From Methanoregulaceae archaeon (GTDB lineage Archaea > Halobacteriota > Methanomicrobia > Methanomicrobiales > Methanospirillaceae): a stretch of 43,295 nt of DNA. The position numbers and the translations under genes were made by a program. Location: positions 1 to 43,295 of the forward strand of contig JAJRBU010000116.1 of assembly GCA_028679315.1 (NCBI GenBank), written 5' to 3'. A model generated the notes under the pieces. That model saw only the letters and a program-made list of their open reading frames with translations. It was not told the DNA's origin and did no database searches. Numbering within the stretch: position 1 is the first letter of the stretch; each line of letters opens with the position of its first letter. Below are positions 18,379 through 25,935 of the stretch, piece after piece.

Positions 18379-18858
18379 TCAAACGACAGAGGCTCTTATA
18401 ATTGTGACAGGTGAGAGTGGCCTGTCGTTCCGGTCGGTTTTTACTTTGCCGATTTTATCGACAACATCCATACCACGAATAACCTTTCCAAAGACGGGAT
18501 GATTTTTGTCGAGGTAGTTGTTATCGACGAGATTGATGAAAAACTGACTCCCTCCGGTATTGGGACCGGCATTGGCCATCGAGATAGTACCTCTGTTATT
18601 CTGATTGGCGGCAGTAAACTCATCCTTTATCACGTAACCAGGGCCACCGATTCCGGTTCCTTTGGGGCATCCTCCCTGGATCATGAAACCCTCGATAATA
18701 CGATGGAATATAATTCCGTTATAGAATCCTGATGAGACCAGTTTCTCGAAGTTTCCTGCGGTCAAGGGCATATCCCCATATAGCTCGAGCAGGATCTCGC
18801 CCATCGATGTCTCCAGGGTTACTCGTTTTCCAGCAGGATGTGTCTTCGCTTCAGACAT
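18379..18858 (-). CDS. Cyclophilin-type peptidyl-prolyl isomerase
   Basis: The 159-residue protein is a compact cyclophilin without added domains. Active-site residues are in [15 protein letters not shown] (about 49-63, catalytic Arg in FHR) and [15 protein letters not shown] (about 94-108). It accelerates proline isomerisation during protein folding, presumably in the cytosol because no signal peptide is visible. A TTTTAAAG box lies 15-25 bases before the ATG, suggesting a leaderless transcript. The 237-base gap between it and fusA holds an inverted repeat GATCGG/CCGATC (18221-18237) but no ORF. Confidence 0.95.
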   Translation of the reverse strand: MSEAKTHPAGKRVTLETSMGEILLELYGDMPLTAGNFEKLVSSGFYNGIIFHRIIEGFMIQGGCPKGTGIGGPGYVIKDEFTAANQNNRGTISMANAGPNTGGSQFFINLVDNNYLDKNHPVFGKVIRGMDVVDKIGKVKTDRNDRPLSPVTIIRASVV

Positions 18859-18966
18859 GGTTTAAGGGTTGACTTTAAAAGAGAATAAAACCGATGAACG
18901 GTAAACCGTCTCAATGGTAAGCATCTGTCAGGGGGACTCTTTTGTAAACGAAAAAGATCGAAACAG

Positions 18967-18978
18967 TTAATAAAAAAA
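18967..18978 (+). promoter_or_regulatory. TATA-like box of the small GTPase gene
   Basis: TTAATAAAAAAA lies 20-31 bases upstream of the ATG at 18998. No Shine-Dalgarno is present, so a leaderless message is likely. Confidence 0.45.
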
Positions 18979-18997
18979 TCCATACCATAACTCCCCT

Positions 18998-19504
18998 ATG
19001 GAAGTCTCGCGGCTGAAAATTGTGGTCTTCGGGTCATATCATGCCGGGAAGTCAACATTCATCCAGGCGGTCGACCCTGCATCACGCCACGTTGATACCA
19101 AATGCGGTGATGGCACCACAACAGTCGCCCTTGATTATGGCAAAGTGATGATTCACGACCACCTGACAATCCACCTTTTTGGTACACCCGGTCAGGAACG
19201 GTTTGAATTTGCCCGCAGGATCATCATGCAGGGGATGGATGCCGCGCTTCTTCTGGTCGATTGTACGTGTGCGGTGGATGATTTTACACGGAGCCTGTAC
19301 CATGATCTCCTGGAAAGCAATATCCCGCTCGGCCTGCTGGTCAACAAATGTGATGTGACTGAGTCATGTCCGGCGATGGTGAGAAGGGAACTGCCTGGGA
19401 GCAGCTACATCTACGAGGTCTCTGCAAAAGATCCTTCAAGTGCACGGGAAGCATTGGGCCGGTTTGTAGAAGATATCACAAAGACTCTCCAGCATAGCAG
19501 TTAA
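18998..19504 (+). CDS. Small Ras-like GTPase (COG2229/MglA-like)
   Basis: The 168-residue protein has the GTPase motifs in order: G1 GSYHAGKST (about 12-20), G2 region with CGDGTTTVALDYG, G3 replaced by LFGTPGQERFEF (about 61-72), G4 NKCD (about 111-114) and G5 SAKD. The G3 TPGQERF form resembles Arf/MglA-type switches. Members act as molecular switches in signalling, motility or polarity in bacteria; the role in methanogens is not established. It has no adjacent roadblock/LC7 or other obvious regulator gene. Confidence 0.85.
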   Translation: MEVSRLKIVVFGSYHAGKSTFIQAVDPASRHVDTKCGDGTTTVALDYGKVMIHDHLTIHLFGTPGQERFEFARRIIMQGMDAALLLVDCTCAVDDFTRSLYHDLLESNIPLGLLVNKCDVTESCPAMVRRELPGSSYIYEVSAKDPSSAREALGRFVEDITKTLQHSS

Positions 19505-19620
19505 CATCATTCCATATCGAGGAATCCGAAAAGCATTATTATCAGGTAGCCTTACCTCGTCTGCCGACCAGGCATTGGATCCGGGTAATGACCAGGGAAA
19601 ATCAGAGTAGTCCTGCTGGT

Positions 19621-20124
19621 CTACCGGTCTGCCTGGGAGAACGCACCTGCGAGATCCCGTGCCCAGGACACAACCAGGTCATCATCGCGAAAATCACCCG
19701 GAGTGACACCGCCAATCGTAATCACTGCCTTATCGACCGGGGACATCATGTCTGGGTCCACCCTTCCGGGGAAAAAACCAGTACTGATAGGATTGATGAA
19801 AAGGCGGATTGCATCAAGGGCGTCTTCACCGCTTCGCAAATGCTCCTTCGTCCTGTCCTTCAGGGAGTAGCCGACAGAGAATACTGCAACAGAACGTTCT
19901 TTCAAGGAATGCCTGAATCTGCTCACAAAGTCTCGTGCTTCTGCGAGCCATTTCCCCATGTAAAGCGGGCTTCCGATCACAACTCTATCATACTCCCCTG
20001 GATCTTTGATATCGGCGATAGGACTGACAGTCACCTGGTATCCTGCACCCTCCAGTTCCCTTCCGATGATCCGGGCGATATCTCCGGTTGAGCCATAGCG
20101 CGTGGCATAACAGACAAGAATTTT
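19621..20124 (-). CDS. Flavodoxin-like protein without a canonical start codon
   Basis: Reading frame 19621-20124 encodes 167 residues of a flavodoxin fold. The FMN phosphate-binding loop is in KILVCYATRYGSTGDIARII, followed by IGSPLYMGKW and a GVTPGDFRDDD region. The only ATG/GTG/TTG in frame (GTG at 20034) would remove the FMN loop, so the gene must start upstream. Yet the frame between the upstream stop (near 20160) and this loop contains no ATG, GTG or TTG. The bases at 20119-20130 equal an ordinary ATGAAAATT start with the G lost. Options are an AUU or other rare start at 20121, a recent frameshift mutation, or a sequencing error. Related proteins may act as flavodoxin or menaquinone-independent protoporphyrinogen oxidase types. 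Confidence 0.75.
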   Translation of the reverse strand, partial: KILVCYATRYGSTGDIARIIGRELEGAGYQVTVSPIADIKDPGEYDRVVIGSPLYMGKWLAEARDFVSRFRHSLKERSVAVFSVGYSLKDRTKEHLRSGEDALDAIRLFINPISTGFFPGRVDPDMMSPVDKAVITIGGVTPGDFRDDDLVVSWARDLAGAFSQADR

Positions 20125-20245
20125 ATTTAAGATGAAAATCCCCTCACCGCACGAATGTTACATTAATATTGGAGCATCTCCCTATTTACATTCCCGGTAG
20201 TCCGGCCGGCTCCGATAGTCCGGATATGGTGTATCTGTGATAAAC

Positions 20246-20728
20246 ATGAAACAAAAAGAGGTTTTTCAGGGTGTTCCCGGCATGTTGCGGCCGTTTAAGG
20301 AATACCTCGAGAAGAACGGGATCTCCGGCGGTGACCAGCTCGTGTACTATGGGTGCCCGGGCACCTGTACACCGTTTGTCGAGCTTCTCGGGTTCGCCGT
20401 GAGGGGTATGAACCTTGAACAGGTGTTTGTTCCGTATGTTGACGAGGCAAAAGCACAGAAGATGAAACTTATTCCCGATATCGGTATGCAGGCAGGAGGT
20501 GCCGTAAAGATTAGCAATCCAAAAGCAGTAGTTGTTATGGGAGGCCTCTCGATGCCAAATGTACCCGTTACGATGGAGCAGGTAAAATCGGCTGTGGACA
20601 CACATCCGGATGCCCTTCTCATAGGGGTCTGTTTCATGAACATGTTTGAAAAAGCAGGCTGGATCAAATCGATGGATTTTGATCTTTTGATCGATGCGAT
20701 GATCAGCCCGGTTGATGTCTGGAAATAA
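20246..20728 (+). CDS. DUF2124 family protein, unknown function
   Basis: The 160-residue product matches, as I recall it, the archaeal DUF2124 family (PF09897), found mainly in methanogens. Visible features are VFQGVPGMLRPFKEYL near the start, a CPGTCTPF segment with two cysteines (about 37-41), KAVVVMGGLSMPNVPVTMEQV (about 99-119) and LIGVCFMNMFEKAGW near the end. The alternating beta/alpha pattern suggests a Rossmann-like fold. The ATG at 20246 has a GTGAT Shine-Dalgarno five bases upstream; the GTG at 20237 is less likely. It is divergent from the flavodoxin gene. Function is unknown. Confidence 0.75.
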   Translation: MKQKEVFQGVPGMLRPFKEYLEKNGISGGDQLVYYGCPGTCTPFVELLGFAVRGMNLEQVFVPYVDEAKAQKMKLIPDIGMQAGGAVKISNPKAVVVMGGLSMPNVPVTMEQVKSAVDTHPDALLIGVCFMNMFEKAGWIKSMDFDLLIDAMISPVDVWK

Positions 20729-20898
20729 AAATCTGGAACGATCAAAACTTTTGTTTTCAAACATAGCAGGTATGAAAATCCGGATTTCGGGTACTCACTC
20801 TCCTGAATCCCTTCATTTCTTTCTTGTACATGGAAAAAGTGGCAAAGGCAAAAATTCCAGCCTAAAAAGAATGTTCATGGCAATCGGCATGAAAGAGA

Positions 20899-20931
20899 GG
20901 GAAAAATCTGTTTTCCCATGTTTAAAAAATT
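20899..20931 (-). terminator. Terminator-like hairpin and T-tract after frhB
   Basis: On the minus strand, downstream of frhB, an ATTTTTTAAAC tract (about 20921-20932) is followed by the hairpin GGGAAAA/TTTTCCC (20899-20917, five-base loop). This is a plausible end for the frh transcript. The 212-base gap also contains a 60-codon plus-strand ORF (20774-20954) that I do not accept as a gene. Confidence 0.45.
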
Positions 20932-20940
20932 TTGAGGGTA

Positions 20941-21819
20941 TTATTTCGGGCTGATGTAGGGGTTCCGGAGCGCCTTGTTGACGCCGAACTTTGCCCGCTC
21001 TTCTACGGTCTTCTGGTTCTTGGTAATCTTCTCGTTGGCCAGTTTCGAGACAAGCTCAAGGCCGGGTTTCACCTGTTCGATGGGCTTTGTCTCAAAGCAT
21101 CCTGCAGCGATTGCTTTCGACCAGATGTCATCCCCTTTCTTGGTCCGCACAAACACCGTGCTCCAGCCGTCCGGGCTTCCAACCGACCCGGTGGAGACAT
21201 CGGCAAGGTTCGCGACGTAATCGAGACAGACGTGGCAGCCTGGCTGTTCGTATTTGTGGGTGACCTTGAGTGGCAGCTGGACAACCTGTCCGCGTTCACC
21301 GTAGACCCAGAACTTCCCTTTCCCGATCTCCATCTTTTTGACAGATTCGAGTTTCATTGCGGCATGGTCTTCCACGAGTTGCTTGATGCTCTGGTAGGGG
21401 AAGTTCTCCATGCAGAAGATGCCGATCGCGAGGGCAATCTTGTCAGGAACATCCCTTAGACCGACCGGATAGAGTTGTCCTTTCCGGACAGCCTGCATCT
21501 GGCAGGGTGTACCGACAATACCGATCCTGTCGAGACCGTAGCTCCGTGTTGCTTCCTTGATGAAGGAGACGTTGGGGCTGATATTGTACCGGGTTCCCCT
21601 TGACTTCATCAGTTCTTCGACGGTCGTGGCGACGAATGGGCGTGGCCTCCAGGGCTCATCGCTGGGCCCGCTGACGATCGCACCGTCAATGATCCCCTCT
21701 TCAAGAGCATACTTGAAGATCTGGGTGACGATTCCCCCGTCCTGGGCTTTCTTCAGGATCTCCTTGTCAGTGCTGCGCGCTGATATACAGAGTTTGTAAT
21801 TGCCGAGTTCAGTTCCCAT
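20941..21819 (-). CDS. frhB: Coenzyme F420-reducing hydrogenase, beta subunit FrhB
   Basis: The 292-residue subunit carries FAD and a 4Fe-4S cluster and passes electrons to F420. Evidence is the family start MGTELGNYKLCISARSTDKE, AQDGGIVTQIFKYALEEGIIDGA, IGIVGTPCQMQAVRK (about 109-123) and the cluster region PGCHVCLDYVANLADVSTGS near 194-213. Two ATG codons stand at 21822 and 21819; the GAGGTGA Shine-Dalgarno is well placed (five bases) for the second. It is the last gene of frhA-frhD-frhG-frhB, ten bases after frhG. Confidence 0.96.
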   Translation of the reverse strand: MGTELGNYKLCISARSTDKEILKKAQDGGIVTQIFKYALEEGIIDGAIVSGPSDEPWRPRPFVATTVEELMKSRGTRYNISPNVSFIKEATRSYGLDRIGIVGTPCQMQAVRKGQLYPVGLRDVPDKIALAIGIFCMENFPYQSIKQLVEDHAAMKLESVKKMEIGKGKFWVYGERGQVVQLPLKVTHKYEQPGCHVCLDYVANLADVSTGSVGSPDGWSTVFVRTKKGDDIWSKAIAAGCFETKPIEQVKPGLELVSKLANEKITKNQKTVEERAKFGVNKALRNPYISPK

Positions 21820-21829
21820 CATGTTCACC

Positions 21830-22588
21830 TCACTTGAGCGCTCCGTCAATGGCTTCCAGTATCCCCTCGAATCCGGTGATAACGTCAAAGTTGAAGAAGC
21901 TCCGCGGGCACTGGGCATAACAGGCTCCACACTTGATGCACATCTCCCGGTTCACATTGGGTTTCCCATATTCATGGGTGATTGCCCTGACCGGGCAGGC
22001 TGCAGCGCAGCTCCCGCACCCCATGCAGAGCCCCTGGTTGACGACATCGTACATCAGGTCGCATCCGCAGGCTTCTGTCCCACGCTCTGCAAGCTGCATG
22101 AGCGGGGTCAGGTACTTCTTTGCAAGATCCTGCTGGTCCTTGTTCCCTTTCAGGAGCAGGTAGGCCATCACACAGACGTTCCTGATCAGCTGCGGCGTTG
22201 GTGCACATCCTGGGATATACACATCGACCTTGATCAGGTCGCCCACAGGAAGGAACGATTCGTGCTGCGGCTGGTTGGTCTGACCGCCACGGGCAAACCT
22301 GGTGATATTACCATAACAGGCGCATCCGCCGACGGCAACAACGACTGCTGCCTTCTCGCGTGTCTCTTTAATCTCATCAACTGAAATCTTGTCCTGGATA
22401 CAGACTGACCCCTCGACAAGCGCAACATCCATCTTTGGGATGTGACGAACGTCCGCAAGGGTCAGGCCATAGACCAGGTCAGCATATTTGTCAAGGATTG
22501 TAAGCAATCCTCCGTAATTGTCTGCTAAGGATACAAGGCAGCCTGTACATCCACTCATGTGTACATGGCCAACTTTTATCTTGTCTGC
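21830..22588 (-). CDS. frhG: Coenzyme F420-reducing hydrogenase, gamma subunit FrhG
   Basis: This electron-transfer subunit holds three 4Fe-4S clusters. The proximal cluster begins at C15/C18 (HMSGCTGCLVSLADN), with GGCACYG and IPGCAP further on, and two ferredoxin-type motifs near the C-terminus (CMGCGSCAAACP and CIKCGACYAQCP). I chose the GTG at 22588, giving the core-like start MADKIKVGHVHMSGC and 252 residues. It has a strong AAGGAGGAT Shine-Dalgarno seven bases upstream. The frame stays open to an ATG at 22714, which would add a 42-residue Lys/Glu/Pro/Val-rich extension (starting MGWLSRIFG) and overlap frhD by 80 bases. The extension looks protein-like, so the start is uncertain. Confidence 0.93.
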   Translation of the reverse strand, partial: ADKIKVGHVHMSGCTGCLVSLADNYGGLLTILDKYADLVYGLTLADVRHIPKMDVALVEGSVCIQDKISVDEIKETREKAAVVVAVGGCACYGNITRFARGGQTNQPQHESFLPVGDLIKVDVYIPGCAPTPQLIRNVCVMAYLLLKGNKDQQDLAKKYLTPLMQLAERGTEACGCDLMYDVVNQGLCMGCGSCAAACPVRAITHEYGKPNVNREMCIKCGACYAQCPRSFFNFDVITGFEGILEAIDGALK

Positions 22589-22634
22589 CACAGGCTTATC
22601 CTCCTTTTGTAAAACTACTGCCTTTTTTTCAACA

Positions 22635-23174
22635 TCAGCCTTCACCGGAACAGGTTTCTCTTCCGGTTTCACGCTGTTGTCCTTCATTCCGAAGATTCTT
22701 GATAGCCATCCCATAGTCCACCCCTAGTAATTCCAATACATGACGGACAGTTCTTGGGATTGCCTCCTGTACCTCATCAGTGAGCCCCAGTTCGAACTCA
22801 GGGGCAGTAACCCTTCGCGGCTGGCATCCGATAACGGTGATGTCGACTGAATCTTTCAGGCGCTGGAGCGGCTCGGTGAGATCCCACGAATGAATATCCC
22901 GATAGCTCCCTGCAGGAAGGTCCTCTACCCGGAAATCCCGTATCTCCCCTGGTTGAGCACCAAAATCGGCAATATCGATGATGATCAGCCGTTTGGTTTG
23001 TTCGGGATTGATTAGGGTAAAAATAAAATGCGGTCCGCCTAGTCCGGCGTCCACAATTTTTATTGTATCGGGAAGTTCGAGACGACCGAGCTCTTCTGCT
23101 ACAGCGGGACCAAACCCGTCGTCGGCAAAGAGCGGATTTCCACACCCTGCAACCACTATTTCCGGAAACAGCAT
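22635..23174 (-). CDS. frhD: FrhD, hydrogenase maturation endopeptidase
   Basis: The 179-residue nickel-dependent protease (HyaD/HycI family) cleaves the C-terminal tail of FrhA after metal insertion. Its motif GCGNPLFADDGFGPAVAEEL (about 10-29) includes the metal-binding Asp, and a second Asp lies in VDAGLGG (about 42-48), with a metal-binding His expected in DIHSWDL (about 91-97). I chose the ATG at 23174, ten bases after frhA. The last 25 or so residues overlap the possible long form of frhG and do not look conserved, so the C-terminus is uncertain. Confidence 0.93.
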   Translation of the reverse strand: MLFPEIVVAGCGNPLFADDGFGPAVAEELGRLELPDTIKIVDAGLGGPHFIFTLINPEQTKRLIIIDIADFGAQPGEIRDFRVEDLPAGSYRDIHSWDLTEPLQRLKDSVDITVIGCQPRRVTAPEFELGLTDEVQEAIPRTVRHVLELLGVDYGMAIKNLRNEGQQRETGRETCSGEG

Positions 23175-23184
23175 GGGGTTACCC

Positions 23185-24552
23185 TCACTGGATGAGCTTC
23201 TGGGCAACTATCCTCTTGTCTTCATCAATGACGATCATGTGGGTAGCACATGAGACGCACGGATCATAGGCGCGGACCACCATCTCTGCAACCTGCCATG
23301 GTGCACCGGTCAGCGCACGGCTGCAGGTCGGGAAGTTCCAGGTGGTGGGTACCAGCATCTCATAATAGAGTACACGCCCGTCCTTGACCTTCGCAAGGTG
23401 AACATCAGTCCCGCGTGGGGCTTCGTTCGCTGCCCAGCCCATGGAACCATCTCCCTGAGGTATGGGATCAGCGAGCACCTTCCCGGATGGGTTGTATTCA
23501 TCGAGTGCATTGATGATGGTGTAAAGGTTGTCGGTATATTCAAGCTGGCGGGCGATATGCTGGCCCCAGGTTCCCTTCTCGTCGAAGTTCTTGAACTTGA
23601 CGAGCCTGGCACGTGGACCTACCTCGACCGGGGCACCATCGTAGAGCGGGACACCGGTACAGGCTTCCATCTGGGGATTGACTTTCGTGCCGACCGGAGA
23701 TGTACCGCCAATTGGGTAGCTTGGATCTGCCAGGCTGACTTCTCCTTCACCCATGTACCAGTCCCATGGCCGTACATCGGTCCAGCGCTGGGGATCCCAG
23801 CCGGGATTATCGTCAAGGTTCGAGCTGGCATACATTGGATGTGCAGCCATGTAGCCCTGGTTGTGGTAGCCGAGCGTCTTTGGCAGGGGGATCTGTTTTC
23901 CACCGACCTCAGTCCAGTCGCGTTTTTTCATGTTGTTGAGGACCGCGAGCATGAATTCCATCTGCTCGTGGGCCAGGACAAGACCTTCTTTTGCAAGATC
24001 GTACATCTTGGCCTTCGCATGGGGAGTGCATGCCTTGTACAAACCCCCAACACGGGGATTGCTCGGATGGACCGCCTCTCCACCGGCGATCTCACCGATT
24101 GTCTGGCCAATTTCGCGGAGCCGCTGGATACGCTTTGCGACGCTCCGGACAGGCTCTTCGGGAGTGAACGGGTTGATCTTTGTGTCCGTGCCCGGGATAT
24201 AGAAGTCGGGCAGGATCAGGATGTTGTGCAGTGCGATGCTGTGGAGCCGGTTGGCACACTGCAGCACGATACGGAGGAGCTTGGCATCCCGCGGGATCTC
24301 GCACCGGATGGAACCTTCCATTGACTCGATTCCGGCAAGCGTGTGGGCAATCGGACAGATACCACAGACGCGTGATGCGATCTTTGGCACCTGGTCCATT
24401 GTCTTACCGATGGCAAGCTTCTCGACTCCCCGTACGGGGGTGATGGAGAGCCAGTCACCACGCTCAATGATGCCTGCATCGTCCACTTTGAGGACGAGCT
24501 TTGAGTGTCCCTCATGCCTCGTAGTTGGGGATATCTCTACAATTTTTGACAA
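23185..24552 (-). CDS. frhA: Coenzyme F420-reducing [NiFe] hydrogenase, alpha subunit FrhA
   Basis: The 455-residue catalytic subunit oxidises H2 and feeds electrons to F420 through FrhG and FrhB. Nickel ligands are in RVCGIC (C63, C66) and in the C-terminal DPCVSCATH (C432, C435). H438 is the expected processing site, so 17 residues (MIVIDEDKRIVAQKLIQ) should be removed by FrhD. All four ligands are cysteine, with no selenocysteine codon. Reduced F420 then serves CO2 reduction to methane. It heads the operon frhA-frhD-frhG-frhB. Confidence 0.98.
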   Translation of the reverse strand: MSKIVEISPTTRHEGHSKLVLKVDDAGIIERGDWLSITPVRGVEKLAIGKTMDQVPKIASRVCGICPIAHTLAGIESMEGSIRCEIPRDAKLLRIVLQCANRLHSIALHNILILPDFYIPGTDTKINPFTPEEPVRSVAKRIQRLREIGQTIGEIAGGEAVHPSNPRVGGLYKACTPHAKAKMYDLAKEGLVLAHEQMEFMLAVLNNMKKRDWTEVGGKQIPLPKTLGYHNQGYMAAHPMYASSNLDDNPGWDPQRWTDVRPWDWYMGEGEVSLADPSYPIGGTSPVGTKVNPQMEACTGVPLYDGAPVEVGPRARLVKFKNFDEKGTWGQHIARQLEYTDNLYTIINALDEYNPSGKVLADPIPQGDGSMGWAANEAPRGTDVHLAKVKDGRVLYYEMLVPTTWNFPTCSRALTGAPWQVAEMVVRAYDPCVSCATHMIVIDEDKRIVAQKLIQ

Positions 24553-24633
24553 TAGTATCGCCTCAGGTTATTGAGTTGTTCAGTTTGCAATACAGGTGTT
24601 AATCCACACACCTCATCTCATCGGATGAATGAC

Positions 24634-24646
24634 CGTACAGAGTACG
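24634..24646. repeat. Inverted repeat CGTAC-AGA-GTACG near the frh transcription start
   Basis: The arms CGTAC and GTACG (five bases each, three-base spacer) form a perfect inverted repeat. It lies about 25-35 bases downstream of the TGATATATAC box, so it would straddle or follow the frh transcription start. A repressor site is possible, but arms of five bases can occur by chance. Confidence 0.3.
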
Positions 24647-24689
24647 TTCATTTACAATAGATTCACTCCTGTATATATCAGCTCTGGAT

Positions 24690-24706
24690 CATTCCGGGCC
24701 GGAATG
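24690..24706. repeat. Perfect inverted repeat CATTCCGG-G-CCGGAATG upstream of frh
   Basis: Eight-base arms are separated by one base. The element is ten bases upstream of the candidate frh TATA box, where an activator would help recruit TBP/TFB. Its symmetry and length make chance less likely than for the other repeats here. The role is inference. Confidence 0.4.
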
Positions 24707-24865
24707 GGCTTTAAATGCCGAAATAGTAAATTTTATATGTTAATTACCTTCCAAAAATGGAAATCATACGGGAAAAAGTGGATTTCAAAATCCAAGTCCT
24801 CCATGCATCGGAAAAAAATCGATAAGATATGCAGAGAAAGGGGTTTTATCCTGTATCAGGTCTGA

Positions 24866-25813
24866 TTATTTCTGCTCACCATTCAGTTCAACGTAGAGCT
24901 CTGCCATGGTAGCCCTGCGCTCTGCGTAGGCATCATGCTGGTGAATACTCTCTTCGTTGGTCTGTTTGATGGTTATGAGCGAATCTCCCGGGAGGTCCTG
25001 GAATTCAGCAAGCACTTTCTTTGCAACTTCCCTGACACAGTCTTCAACAAACCGGGGATTCTTATGTGCGTTCAGGACAACATAGCTCTCGTCACCCCGT
25101 TTGAGGAGTTCGAAGATACTGGTGCTCATGGAGTCCTTGAGAATCCGGATGATCTTTTCAAGTTTAACATGCTGATCATCGTCAATCTCAATGCACAGGA
25201 ATCCTCGTCCACGCTGGTTATGGGTAGCCATGGGGACTTCGCGGAGGAACGCATCGATCTTTTCATCTTCAACTTTAAGATCCTTGAGCACGTAGAGTGC
25301 CCTCTCTTTCATGATATCCTGTGCACAGGGGCATGCGGTCATACCGGTCACTTCGGCACCGATGCTTTTCCTTACGATGGGATCGCGAAATGTCCGCCTT
25401 GCAACAGCACGGGCATGGACCTTTACCACTTCGTGGCAGCTGGTGTGGGATACCGGAGTCTCGCGCTTGACCATGAACTGGCTCCGCATCAACACCTCGG
25501 TATTGTCTGCGTATTCATGACGGTCCAGCAGCTTTCGTGCAACCACGCTGCAGAGGTCTTCGATCTCCTTTACGTCGCCATCGATAGCCTGTTGAAGCAC
25601 CTCATCGATAACTTCAAAATTCCTCGAAAGGTTAGCCCCTTTGAGACTTCCCGGGAGATCCACAAAAACATCAAAATTGGATATGAATATGACCGGGCGT
25701 TTCTCACCCCGGGATACCTCCACCAGTTTCTTGACATTCTTTACCCCAACACGGGTGAGGTTAATGCGGACCGCCGGGGTTGTTGATTGGATGTCTGGCA
25801 AATCACGGCCCAT
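24866..25813 (-). CDS. mptA: GTP cyclohydrolase MptA (GTP cyclohydrolase IV)
   Basis: The 315-residue Fe(II)-dependent enzyme opens GTP to 7,8-dihydroneopterin 2',3'-cyclic phosphate, the first step towards methanopterin. It starts MGRDLPDIQSTTPAVRINLT and has the FolE2/MptA metal-site signature EVTGMTACPCAQDIM (about 154-168), plus MVKRETPVSHTSCHEVVKVHA. I chose the ATG at 25813; a TTG five codons earlier is possible. It is a single gene, divergent from ilvC. Confidence 0.96.
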   Translation of the reverse strand: MGRDLPDIQSTTPAVRINLTRVGVKNVKKLVEVSRGEKRPVIFISNFDVFVDLPGSLKGANLSRNFEVIDEVLQQAIDGDVKEIEDLCSVVARKLLDRHEYADNTEVLMRSQFMVKRETPVSHTSCHEVVKVHARAVARRTFRDPIVRKSIGAEVTGMTACPCAQDIMKERALYVLKDLKVEDEKIDAFLREVPMATHNQRGRGFLCIEIDDDQHVKLEKIIRILKDSMSTSIFELLKRGDESYVVLNAHKNPRFVEDCVREVAKKVLAEFQDLPGDSLITIKQTNEESIHQHDAYAERRATMAELYVELNGEQK

Positions 25814-25887
25814 CTTTACACTTTTCAATTCGTGAATACTACATCGCTCCCGCTCTTTTATTTGGATAGGGTGTGGAATGTAATTTT

Positions 25888-25900
25888 TTTATATAATATT
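25888..25900 (+). promoter_or_regulatory. TATA box of ilvC
   Basis: TTTATATAATATT lies 36-48 bases upstream of the ilvC ATG, predicting a leader of about 10-15 bases. It is a strong archaeal TATA match in the mptA/ilvC divergent gap. Confidence 0.6.
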
Positions 25901-25935
25901 TAAGTGCTCTGTTAGCGATATCTGTTGGACGAAGT

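Larger units (their letters stand above)
24553..24865 (-). promoter_or_regulatory. frh operon upstream region
   Basis: The 313 bases between frhA and the stop of mptA hold no credible gene. On the minus strand, a TGATATATAC box (24671-24680) could serve frhA with a leader of about 100 bases. A second AT-rich candidate, ACATATAAAATTT, lies near 24728-24740. Two inverted repeats flank the first box and are listed separately. Confidence 0.5.

Noticed and set aside
20774-20954. A 60-codon Lys-rich ORF between DUF2124 and frhB
   Set aside because: It overlaps the end of frhB and the terminator-like hairpin, and has no Shine-Dalgarno or family signature. It is the least certain rejection.
23398-24324. 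A 308-codon plus-strand ORF opposite frhA
   Set aside because: It is antisense to FrhA, which has full nickel ligands; the mirrored frame shows no domain.
23185-24552. Selenocysteine or pyrrolysine codon in FrhA
   Set aside because: All metal-binding positions are ordinary cysteine codons and no in-frame stop interrupts the gene.
24690-24706. CRISPR-like or transposon end repeats
   Set aside because: The inverted repeats in this window are single, short and promoter-placed; no repeated units with spacers, no terminal repeats around a transposase, and no integrase gene were seen.
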